From assembly GCA_016200125.1 (NCBI GenBank), contig JACQFK010000059.1, positions 1-10,294 on the forward strand: DNA of 10,294 bases. Direction: 5' to 3'. How positions within the stretch are numbered: position 1 is the first letter of the stretch; each line of letters starts with the position of its first letter. The stretch is from Planctomycetota bacterium (lineage in GTDB: Bacteria; Planctomycetota; MHYJ01; JACPRB01). Both the position numbers and the translations under genes were made by a program. Shown here piece by piece: positions 1 to 6,163 of the stretch. The notes under the pieces are model-generated. The model was not told the DNA's origin, ran no database searches, and was given only the letters and a program-made list of their open reading frames with translations.

Positions 1-2
1 GC

Positions 3-548
3 GGCGTGGACATCCTGGTCTGCAACGCCGGCATCGTCCAGACAGCCCCGGTGGACAAGATCACCGAGGACGCCTGGGACCGCCACTTCGACGTGAACGT
101 GAAGGGCTACTTCCTCGCCTCGCGCGAGGCGGTCCGCATCATGAAGGCGCAGGGCGGCGGCGCGATCATCTTCAACGCCTCGAAGGCCGCCTACGCCGCG
201 ACGGTGGAGAACGCCGCCTACGCGAGCTCGAAGGCCGCGGTCGCGGCGCTCGCGCGGAACCTCGCGGTGGAGCTCGCGCCCTCCGGCATCCGCGCGAACT
301 ACTTCAACGCGGACTTCGTCGACACCCCGATGATGCGCAAGATGATCCAGGACCGCGCCGCGATGAAGGGGATCACGACCGAGCAGCAGGTCGAGGAGTA
401 CCGCCGGCGGAACCTCCTCGGCATCGGGCCCATCCCGCCCGAGGCGGTCGCCGAAGCCGCCCTCTTCCTCGCCTCCGACCGCTCGCGCTACACCACGGGC
501 AGCGTCATCACCGTGGACGGCGGTTTGCGCGACGCGATGCCCCGCTAA
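3..548 (+). CDS. C-terminal part of an SDR oxidoreductase, probably the dehydrogenase half of bifunctional rhamnulose-1-P aldolase/lactaldehyde dehydrogenase (5' partial)
   Basis: The reading frame is open to the left edge, so the N-terminus lies outside the window; the GTG at 6 falls inside the Rossmann fold and is not a start. Visible SDR landmarks are CNAG, the catalytic Ser of FNASK (codon 180-182), the YASSK Tyr and Lys (codons 219-221 and 231-233) and the terminal TVDGG. After IRAN there is an unusually long segment (FVDTPMM, then GITTEQQVEEYRRRNLL) that ordinary FabG-like SDRs lack. From memory it matches the C-terminal domain of the roughly 650-700-residue RhaD/RhaE-type bifunctional enzymes, which cleave L-rhamnulose-1-phosphate to DHAP and L-lactaldehyde and oxidise the lactaldehyde to L-lactate. 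The lactate permease next door fits this. A stand-alone sugar-related SDR remains possible because the aldolase half is not visible. Confidence 0.8.
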   Translation, partial: GVDILVCNAGIVQTAPVDKITEDAWDRHFDVNVKGYFLASREAVRIMKAQGGGAIIFNASKAAYAATVENAAYASSKAAVAALARNLAVELAPSGIRANYFNADFVDTPMMRKMIQDRAAMKGITTEQQVEEYRRRNLLGIGPIPPEAVAEAALFLASDRSRYTTGSVITVDGGLRDAMPR

Positions 549-556
549 GACGAATT

Positions 557-656
557 CCGAGAATCGAAAATCGAATGAAGAGGGATCCCCCGTTGCCCCA
601 CCGGGGGGGAGGGGGGACCTCTTTCCGGTTTCCGGTTTTCGGTTTTCGATATTTGG
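557..656. repeat. Heptamer-repeat imperfect palindrome (intergenic hairpin)
   Basis: The right arm is a run of five 7-base units: TTTCCGG (622-628), TTTCCGG (629-635), TTTTCGG (636-642), TTTTCGA (643-649) and TATTTGG (650-656). The left arm has the complementary type (TCGAAAA 564-570, TCGAATG 571-577). Pairings seen: 563-575 with 638-650 (12 of 13, the odd pair G-T), 577-583 with 618-624 (one G-T), 586-591 with 612-617, and a CCCC/GGGG tip (596-599 with 603-606). The RNA would be a long hairpin between the SDR stop and the lldP promoter. It could act as a 3'-end stabiliser or terminator for the upstream gene, or be a dispersed genomic repeat. It has no terminal T tract. Confidence 0.75.
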
Positions 657-669
657 TTCCCCTTAGTTC

Positions 670-699
670 TTGATGCCCCTTCCCCCCGCGTTCTATAAG
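670..699 (+). promoter_or_regulatory. Sigma70-like promoter of lldP
   Basis: TTGATG (670-675) and TATAAG (694-699) are separated by 18 bases, close to the sigma70 consensus. The expected transcription start is about 706, only a few bases before the ATG at 711. No Shine-Dalgarno lies between them, so the mRNA would be leaderless or nearly so. The element stands just downstream of the hairpin repeat. The call rests on motif match only. Confidence 0.5.
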
Positions 700-710
700 T
701 AATCTCTCTC

Positions 711-2414
711 ATGACTCCACTCTCCCTCGGATCGGCGGACCTCTGGCGCCAGGTCTACGAACCGCACGGCTGGCACTGGCTGCCCTCCGCGCTGATCGCG
801 GCGCTCCCGGTCATCCTGCTCCTCGTGGCGCTCACGGCGTTCAAGCAGAGCGCGCCGCGCGCCGCGGCCATCGGCGCCGTCGCCGCGATCCTCGTCGCCA
901 CCCTCTTCGTCGGCATGCCCTGGGGGATGGCGGTCCAGTCCTTCCTCCTCGGCGCCGCGAACGGGCTCCTGCCGATCGGCTGGATCGTCTTCTCGGCGAT
1001 GTTCCTCTACCAGATCGCCGTCGACACCGGGAAGTTCGAGATCATGAAGGCCTCCATCGCCGGACTGACGGCCGACCGCCGGCTCCAGGCCCTCATGATC
1101 GCCTTCTCCTTCGGCGCGATCATGGAGGGCGCCGCCGGCTTCGGCACGCCGGTCGCGATCTCCGCCGCGCTCCTCGTCGGCCTCGGCTTCCGCCCCTTCC
1201 CCGCCGCCGTCCTCTGCCTGATCGCCAACACGGCGCCCGTCGCCTGGGGCTCGATCGGCATCCCCATCCGCGTGCTCGCCCAGGTCACCGATCTTCCGAT
1301 CAACGACCTCAGCGCCATGAACGGCCGCATCCTGCCGATCATGTCCGTCATCGTCCCCTTCTGGCTGGTCCGCACGATGGTCGGCTGGAAGGAGACCTTC
1401 CAGGTCCTGCCGGCCATCCTGGTCAGCGGCCTGTCCTTCGCGGTCACCCAGCTGGTCTGGGCGAACAAGATCGACGTCGGCCTGGTCGACATCATCGCCG
1501 GCGCGATCTCGCTCCTCGTCACCGCGGTCTTCCTGAGGTTCTGGAAGCCGCCTTCGATCTGGCGCTATCCCGAGGAGAAGGAAGCGGCCGCGGTGGAGAC
1601 GAAATCGTACACGCGGGGCCAGGTCTGCGCGGCCTGGCTCCCCTTCGTCATCCTGTTTGCCTTCGTCGTCGGCTGGGGGGTGATGCGCGCCTACCCGAAG
1701 ACGCCGATCGACAGCCAGAAGATCGGCCCCGTCCCGCTCAGCCGGAACGTCGAGTTCTCGGGGCTGCACAACAAGGTCGTACGGACCCCGCCCGTGGAGG
1801 CCCATGAGAAGGCGGAGCCGGCGGTCTACAAGTTCACCTGGTTCTCAGCCACCGGGACGGGCGTGCTGTTCGCCTGCATCGTGACCGCCCTGGTCCTCGG
1901 GCAGAAGCCCCGCGATTTCGCCCGGAGCTTCGTCTCCACCTCGAGGCGGATGCTGATGCCGCTCCTGGCCATCGTCCCCATGCTCGGCCTCGCCTTCGTC
2001 ACCCGCTACAGCGGCACCGACGCCATCCTCGGCCTCGCGTTCACCCGCACGGGGGTCCTCTATCCGTTCTTCGGCACCTATCTCGGCTGGCTGGGCGTCG
2101 CGCTCACGGGGAGCGACACCGCGTCGAACGCGCTCTTCGGCAGCCTCCAGAAGATCACGTCGAAGCAGCTGGGCATCGACCCCATCCTGATGTGCTCCGC
2201 GAACTCCGCGGGCGGCGTGATGGGCAAGATGATCGACGCGCAGTCCATCGTCGTCGCCGCCACCGCCGCGAACCTGAACGGGCAGGAGGGCGCGATCCTG
2301 CTCAAGGTGCTCTGGCACTCGATCGCGCTCACGGCCATCGTCGGCTCCATCGTGATGTTCTACGCGTACGTGATCCCGCACCTGATCCCCCACGGAGTCA
2401 AACTGCTCGGCTGA
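711..2414 (+). CDS. lldP: L-lactate permease (LldP/LctP family)
   Basis: A 567-residue polytopic inner-membrane protein of the lactate permease family (TC 2.A.14), which moves L-lactate, and in some members D-lactate or glycolate, with protons. Length is close to the usual ~550. Family signatures are clear: the GLLPIGWIVFSAMFLY helix, the GKFEIMKASIAGLTADRRLQ loop, then AFSFGAIMEGAAGFGTPVAI and the NTAPVAWGSIG stretch. The C-terminal half has GLAFVTRYSGTDAILGLAF, the GWLGVALTGSDTASNALFG motif and the SANSAGGVMGKMI motif. A hydrophilic loop at about residues 325-370 is normal for the family. The ATG at 711 is preferred because a promoter lies directly before it and no in-frame ribosome site is seen elsewhere. 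It follows a probable lactaldehyde dehydrogenase gene and precedes a hydroxyacid dehydrogenase gene by 14 bases, so lactate handling in a deoxy-sugar pathway is likely; uptake versus export cannot be told. Confidence 0.93.
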   Translation: MTPLSLGSADLWRQVYEPHGWHWLPSALIAALPVILLLVALTAFKQSAPRAAAIGAVAAILVATLFVGMPWGMAVQSFLLGAANGLLPIGWIVFSAMFLYQIAVDTGKFEIMKASIAGLTADRRLQALMIAFSFGAIMEGAAGFGTPVAISAALLVGLGFRPFPAAVLCLIANTAPVAWGSIGIPIRVLAQVTDLPINDLSAMNGRILPIMSVIVPFWLVRTMVGWKETFQVLPAILVSGLSFAVTQLVWANKIDVGLVDIIAGAISLLVTAVFLRFWKPPSIWRYPEEKEAAAVETKSYTRGQVCAAWLPFVILFAFVVGWGVMRAYPKTPIDSQKIGPVPLSRNVEFSGLHNKVVRTPPVEAHEKAEPAVYKFTWFSATGTGVLFACIVTALVLGQKPRDFARSFVSTSRRMLMPLLAIVPMLGLAFVTRYSGTDAILGLAFTRTGVLYPFFGTYLGWLGVALTGSDTASNALFGSLQKITSKQLGIDPILMCSANSAGGVMGKMIDAQSIVVAATAANLNGQEGAILLKVLWHSIALTAIVGSIVMFYAYVIPHLIPHGVKLLG

Positions 2415-2416
2415 TC

Positions 2417-2423
2417 AAGGAGG
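2417..2423 (+). promoter_or_regulatory. Strong ribosome binding site that sets the start at 2429
   Basis: AAGGAGG lies five bases before the ATG at 2429. It fixes the start of the reductase and excludes the open frame that reaches back into lldP, whose codons there belong to the permease in another frame. The short gap after the lldP stop (2414) suggests co-transcription with lldP. Confidence 0.85.
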
Positions 2424-2428
2424 TTGCC

Positions 2429-3307
2429 ATGCCCCGCACGATCGGATTCATCGGCCTCGGCATCATGGGCCTGTCGATGGCGAAGCGGCTCATCGAGGCG
2501 GGCCACAGGGTCACGGTCTACAACCGCACCGCCTCGAAGGCGGCGCCGCTCGTCGCGCTCGGCGCGAAGCAGGCCGCCAGCCCCCGCGAGGCGGCGAAGG
2601 GCGCCGAGATCGTGATCTCGATCGTCACCGACTCGCCCGACGTCGAGGAGGTCATGCTCGGCCAGGACGGCGCGATCCACGCGGCGGAGAAGAACGCGCT
2701 CTTCATCGACATGAGCACGATCGCCCCCGGCACGGCGCGCAAGGTCGGGCAGGCGCTCAAGGCGAAGGGGATCGCGTTTCTCGACGCTCCCGTCACCGGC
2801 GGCGACATCGGCGCGCGCGAAGGGACGCTCTCGATCCTGGTGGGCGGCGAAAAGGCCGACCTCGAGCGCGCCCGCGAAATCTTCGCGATCATGGGCAAGC
2901 GCATCACCCATTGCGGCCCCCAGGGCGCGGGCCAGACGGTGAAGGCCTGCAACCAGATCCTCTGCTCGATGAACATGATGGGGATCGTGGAGGCGCTGCA
3001 CCTCGCGAAGCTCAGCGGCATCGACCAGGCGCTCGTGGTCGAGGCGCTCTCGGCCGGCGCGGGCGGCTCCTGGGCGCTCGAGAAGCTGGGCGCCCGCATC
3101 GCGAAGGGCGACTTCAACCCCGGCTTCTACGTCGACCTCCTCCAGAAGGACCTCCGGATCGTCCAGGACGAGGCGAAGAAGCTCGGCCTCCCGCTGCCGG
3201 GGACGGCGCTGACGCAGAAGCTCTTCGAGGACAACCAGAAGGCCGGCGAGGGCAAGCTCGGAACCCAGGCGATGTACAAGGCGGTTGAGCGGTCGATCAA
3301 GCGCTGA
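2429..3307 (+). CDS. NAD(P)-dependent 3-hydroxyisobutyrate / tartronate-semialdehyde reductase family dehydrogenase
   Basis: A 292-residue cytosolic beta-hydroxyacid dehydrogenase, the usual family length. An N-terminal Rossmann fold carries GLGIMG at residues 9-14, and Arg33 in YNRT after the second strand favours NADP(H). The substrate-binding signature DAPVTGG is at 119-125, followed by GTLSILVGG. The catalytic lysine is Lys172, in GAGQTVKACNQI. The all-helical C-terminal domain includes GDFNPGFYVDLLQKDL. Such enzymes interconvert small beta-hydroxy acids and their semialdehydes (3-hydroxyisobutyrate, D-glycerate/tartronate semialdehyde, or succinic/glyoxylic substrates). The sequence alone does not settle which; GarR/GlxR, MmsB and GLYR1-like members all share these motifs. 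It is probably in one operon with lldP, which suggests two- to four-carbon hydroxyacid metabolism. Confidence 0.9.
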   Translation: MPRTIGFIGLGIMGLSMAKRLIEAGHRVTVYNRTASKAAPLVALGAKQAASPREAAKGAEIVISIVTDSPDVEEVMLGQDGAIHAAEKNALFIDMSTIAPGTARKVGQALKAKGIAFLDAPVTGGDIGAREGTLSILVGGEKADLERAREIFAIMGKRITHCGPQGAGQTVKACNQILCSMNMMGIVEALHLAKLSGIDQALVVEALSAGAGGSWALEKLGARIAKGDFNPGFYVDLLQKDLRIVQDEAKKLGLPLPGTALTQKLFEDNQKAGEGKLGTQAMYKAVERSIKR

Positions 3308-3310
3308 ATC

Positions 3311-3319
3311 TGCTACAAT
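3311..3319 (+). promoter_or_regulatory. Extended -10 promoter element
   Basis: TGCTACAAT contains the TGn extension and a -10 hexamer TACAAT (3314-3319) matching the consensus at 5 of 6 positions. A convincing -35 at normal spacing is not seen; TTGAGC at 3285-3290 is 23 bases away. The predicted start at about 3326 leaves only about four bases before the ATG at 3330. The unit that follows would therefore be transcribed independently of the lldP operon, possibly leaderless. Confidence 0.5.
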
Positions 3320-3329
3320 CGAGAACGTC

Positions 3330-3500
3330 ATGAAGCGCACGGACCCCCTGTTCCGTCTGGCCCGGCGGCTTGAAGCCGACCCCTGCAACCGCAAGGGGGC
3401 GGACAAGAGCTGGGTCCTCGAGGTCCTCCGCAACGCCGAGAAGCGAGCGGCCTCCGCCCGTCTCCTGCCCGCACGGAAATCCGGTGGATCCCTACATTAG
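3330..3500 (+). CDS. Small hypothetical protein (56 aa) upstream of a nucleotidyltransferase
   Basis: ATG at 3330, directly after an extended -10 element. The product is basic, predicted helical and rich in Arg, Ala and Leu, with a recognisable core NRKGADKSWVLEVLRNAEKR at residues 21-40. It has no signal peptide or membrane segment. Third codon positions are mainly G or C through most of its length, which argues that it is translated. Its last 17 bases overlap the probable GTG start of the nucleotidyltransferase, so the two are likely translationally coupled. The family is not recognised. Partner proteins of about this size occur with stand-alone nucleotidyltransferases in toxin-antitoxin-like pairs, but nothing in the residues proves that role. 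Confidence 0.55.
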   Translation: MKRTDPLFRLARRLEADPCNRKGADKSWVLEVLRNAEKRAASARLLPARKSGGSLH

Positions 3501-3981
3501 GGCCTGCCGAGATCTGGAGAAGGCCCGAGTCCCCTATGTGATCGTCGGGGCCTTCGGCGTGGATCTCTATGCGCGGGATGCGGGATGCGTGATCACCACG
3601 CAGGACTGCGATCTTCTGCTTCCGCCGAATCCTGAAGTCCTCAGCCGGGCTGTGGGAGTCTTGAAGAAGCTCCGCTACTCATTGCAGGCGGGGGGAGAGC
3701 CCGTGGACCAGGATCCGGATCTGATCCGGGGCATCGTCCGGGCCTTGGGTTGTGTCCGCGCCGCAAAGAAGAACGCCCACATTGACCTCCCCCTGGAGAT
3801 CGCCGGGTGCAAGTTCAAGTCTCTGTGGAAAAGGCATCGGCGGGTAAACGTCGGAGGGGTCAATCTTCGCGTCGCTCCGCTCCGCGACATCCTCCGCTCG
3901 AAAAAACTGGCCGATCGCCCCAAGGACCGGCTTTTTCTGGCGACCTACCAGGACGCCCTCGAGCAGCTCCTGAACCGGTAG
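3484..3981 (+). CDS. Nucleotidyltransferase-fold protein (AbiEii/MNT-like)
   Basis: From GTG at 3484 the product has 165 residues. The upstream extension of the frame overlaps the small ORF and reads as low-complexity Pro/Ser/Arg, so the later start is preferred. The pol-beta-type core is visible: YVIVGAFGVDLYAR, then TTQDCDLLLP with the metal-binding DxD, and a third acidic residue in AHIDLPLEI. The tail has the pattern VAPLRDILRSKKLADRPKDR, the usual end of this superfamily. GAFG replaces the more common GG(L/W)A. Codon third positions contain more A and T than in neighbouring genes, as in acquired accessory genes. Possible roles are antitoxin or toxin of an AbiE- or MNT-type system, or nucleotidyl transfer to a small molecule. 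It ends one base from the convergent SDR gene, with no terminator between them. Confidence 0.75.
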   Translation: MDPYIRACRDLEKARVPYVIVGAFGVDLYARDAGCVITTQDCDLLLPPNPEVLSRAVGVLKKLRYSLQAGGEPVDQDPDLIRGIVRALGCVRAAKKNAHIDLPLEIAGCKFKSLWKRHRRVNVGGVNLRVAPLRDILRSKKLADRPKDRLFLATYQDALEQLLNR

Positions 3982-3982
3982 C

Positions 3983-4768
3983 CTACCCTTTGCGGGTCTT
4001 GCGCCCGTAGGCCAGCTCCGCTCCGCCCGAGAGGATGTGGTCGACGCCCGTCGTGAAGGTCGCCTCGGCCGCGAGGAAGAGGCAGAGCTTCCCCGCCTCC
4101 TCGATCGTTCCCATCCGGCCCAGCAGCTGCGCCGCCTCGCCGTCGGCCTTGCACTTCTTCGGATCCGGCGCCTGGTCGACCGCCTCCTGCCAGAGCGGCG
4201 TCCAGACGTTGCCCGGCGAGACCGAGTTCACGCGGACGTCGTGGACCGCCTCGTCCACCGCGAGCGCCTTCGTGAAGGACGTGATCGCCCCCTTCGTGGC
4301 GACGTAGGTCGTCGCGTGAAGCTGGCCCATCTGGCCCACGAGGCTCGACATGTTGATGATGCTGCCCTTCGTCTTGCGCAGGTGGGGCAGCGCGCGCCGG
4401 CAGGCGACGAAGAGGCTCACGAGGTTGAGCTCGAGAAGCTCGCGGAAGTCCTGAGCGCTGAAGCCGTCGATCGGCTTGTGCGGGGGATGCCAGCCCGCGT
4501 TGTTGATCAGGCAGTCGAGGCGCTTGTGGCGCTTGACGGCCTCGTCGACGACGCCCTCGACCTGGTCGACCTTGGAGACGTCGCAGGGCAGGAACAGCGC
4601 GGAGCCCGGCCCCCGCGCGTTGACCTGGCTCTCGAGCGCGCGGCCCGCCCGCTCGCCGCGGGCGCAGAAGACGACCTTCGCGCCGGCGCCGGCGAAGACC
4701 CGGACGCAGCCCTCGCCGATCCCCTTGCTCGCGCCGGTGACGAGGACGACCTTGTCCGTGTAGGTCAT
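3983..4768 (-). CDS. SDR dehydrogenase closely resembling HSD17B14 (17-beta-HSD14, reported L-fucose dehydrogenase)
   Basis: A 261-residue classical SDR starting at the ATG at 4768. Cofactor motif TGASKGIG is at residues 11-18, NNAG at 89-92, Asn115, and the catalytic Ser142, Tyr155 and Lys159 (YVATK). Several stretches recall human HSD17B14: NNAG followed by HPP, LELNLVS, SSLVG-MGQ, YVATKGAIT, SPGNVWTPLW and a GGAELAYG end. With a one-residue offset, the His93, Gln148 and Trp192 positions recalled as lining the human active site are all kept here (His94, Gln149, Trp193). The human enzyme acts weakly on steroids and has been reported to oxidise L-fucose, so a sugar or hydroxyl substrate is plausible. 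It is last in the minus-strand operon, and its start codon overlaps the stop of the GTPase gene in ATGA. The precise substrate is inferred. Confidence 0.88.
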   Translation of the reverse strand: MTYTDKVVLVTGASKGIGEGCVRVFAGAGAKVVFCARGERAGRALESQVNARGPGSALFLPCDVSKVDQVEGVVDEAVKRHKRLDCLINNAGWHPPHKPIDGFSAQDFRELLELNLVSLFVACRRALPHLRKTKGSIINMSSLVGQMGQLHATTYVATKGAITSFTKALAVDEAVHDVRVNSVSPGNVWTPLWQEAVDQAPDPKKCKADGEAAQLLGRMGTIEEAGKLCLFLAAEATFTTGVDHILSGGAELAYGRKTRKG

Positions 4769-6117
4769 GAGGGACGCGTCTGGCCCAGTTCCCGGTGGAG
4801 GCGGCGGCGCAGCTCGGGCACTTCCTTCTCCAGCGTGTCGGCCAGCCGCGCGCGCTCGTCCCGCGACAGGCTCGCGAAGGAGAGGATCCCCACCTTCTCG
4901 AGCGCCTGGCGGACCCGCGGCTGCACTTTGTGCCACAGCGCGCGCAGATCGTCGACCCGGTCCCGCACCAACAGCTCGCGGGCGAAGAGATGTTCGAAAA
5001 CGCCGACCAGGCCCTCGATGATCTGCTCCCCCTGCGAGCGGACCAGCCCGCGGATGATGAAGGCTCCGATGTAAGCCAGCAGCCCCGCAGCACCGAAGAT
5101 GATCGCGCTGATCCACCACTTCTGCTGGGTCCCGATCGTGATCGCTCCCGCCAGCCCCGCGACGAGCACGGCGACGACGAGGATCGACCAGAGCTTCAGG
5201 CGGAAGCGGCGGAGCCGGCGGCCCGCCTCGTCGATCACGCGCGCGTGGACGAGCAGCCGCTGGCCGTGCTCCTCGAGCTGGGTGACGAGGTTGTCGACCC
5301 GCCGGGCCGGAGCCCGCTTCACCTCGCGGATCAGCTCCTCGCGCGCCTTGACGAAATCCTGCGTGGGCAGCTTCGGCGTCCCGGCCCCCTCGACCGGCAC
5401 GAAGGTCGTGAAGATGAGCGGCAGGTCCTTCCGGGGGATGACCTTGCCGAGGTTCCAGCAGAGCGCCCCGTAGGCCCGGGCGAAATCCTCGAGGCTTTCG
5501 AAGCGGTCCATCTTGTTGAGCACGATGAGCAGCTTGTGGTCCATTCCCTGCAGGGACTGGGTGAAGACCTGGAGCGTCTCGCCCGTCGTGCCGGGTTTCT
5601 CCGGATCGAAGAAGACGAGCACGACGTCGGCGCGCTCCGCGAACCAGCGGACCGCGCCGGCGAAATCGAAGCCGCGGCCCGAGCCCTCGCCGGGCGAGTC
5701 GATCATGCCGGGCGAGTCGATGAGGGTGATCTCGCGCAGCAGCTGCACGGGGCGGAGCTTGACGCGGAAATGCGAGAGGAACTGCGGGCCGAAGCTGCGC
5801 AGGCCGCCGTAGGGAAGCGTCGGCGTGGACACCACCGCCTGCCCGTCCCGCTCCTCCTCGGCCCCGCCGAAGGAGAGCACCGTGAAGGCGTCGTCGGTCG
5901 GCGCGAGCCCGGTCTTCTGGACCGGTCCGCCGAGGAGGTGGTTGATGAAGGTCGACTTGCCCGAGGAATGATTGCCCAGGAAGAGGACGGTGGGCGCTCC
6001 GGCGATCTCGCCCTCGTCGGGACGCTTCTCGAAGGCGAACTTGTCGGCGAGGGGGTCGACGGAGCCGCGGTAGAGGGACTTGACCTTCAGCGCGATGTCG
6101 TCGAGGAGCTGCTGCAT
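4765..6117 (-). CDS. EHD/dynamin-like GTPase with C-terminal transmembrane hairpin
   Basis: A 450-residue protein from the ATG at 6117. G1 is GNHSSGKS at residues 48-55, G2 lies around Thr74 (GLAPTDD), G3 is DSPG at 134-137 and G4 is NKMD at 201-204. After G3 comes RGFDFAGAVRWFAERADVVL, which matches the eukaryotic EHD pattern RGYDF..V.WFAERVD. The segment RRVDNLVTQLEEHGQRLLVHA (split around residues 272-292) also recalls the helical neck of EHDs. Two hydrophobic helices at about 310-329 and 335-355 form a membrane hairpin, followed by a charged helical tail to 450. Expected role: GTP-dependent membrane binding or remodelling at the cytoplasmic membrane. The hairpin replaces the EH domain of eukaryotic EHDs and recalls mitofusin or bacterial dynamin-like membrane insertions. 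The gene lies 46 bases after the Pro-rich membrane protein gene and overlaps the SDR gene by four bases. Confidence 0.88.
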   Translation of the reverse strand: MQQLLDDIALKVKSLYRGSVDPLADKFAFEKRPDEGEIAGAPTVLFLGNHSSGKSTFINHLLGGPVQKTGLAPTDDAFTVLSFGGAEEERDGQAVVSTPTLPYGGLRSFGPQFLSHFRVKLRPVQLLREITLIDSPGMIDSPGEGSGRGFDFAGAVRWFAERADVVLVFFDPEKPGTTGETLQVFTQSLQGMDHKLLIVLNKMDRFESLEDFARAYGALCWNLGKVIPRKDLPLIFTTFVPVEGAGTPKLPTQDFVKAREELIREVKRAPARRVDNLVTQLEEHGQRLLVHARVIDEAGRRLRRFRLKLWSILVVAVLVAGLAGAITIGTQQKWWISAIIFGAAGLLAYIGAFIIRGLVRSQGEQIIEGLVGVFEHLFARELLVRDRVDDLRALWHKVQPRVRQALEKVGILSFASLSRDERARLADTLEKEVPELRRRLHRELGQTRPS

Positions 6118-6163
6118 CCCGGCATTGTCGGGGAAGGATCCGCCCGCATCAAGAAATTGCGGC

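Noticed and set aside
563..650. Classic Rho-independent terminator
   Set aside because: The stem is long and there is no T tract directly after it, so it is recorded as a structured repeat instead, with termination only a possibility.
693..1805. Long open frame on the minus strand opposite lldP (also 1007-1522 and 1845-2393)
   Set aside because: Its product is a low-complexity Arg/Asp/Glu/Gly sequence typical of the reverse of a GC-rich gene, while the + strand encodes a clear permease.
2192..2428. N-terminal extension of the reductase into lldP
   Set aside because: The extension is Arg/Pro-rich noise in another frame of lldP, and AAGGAGG sets the start at 2429.
3578..3592. Short direct repeat GGGATGC in the nucleotidyltransferase gene
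   Set aside because: Two adjacent heptamers inside a coding region, too short to suggest a repeat element.
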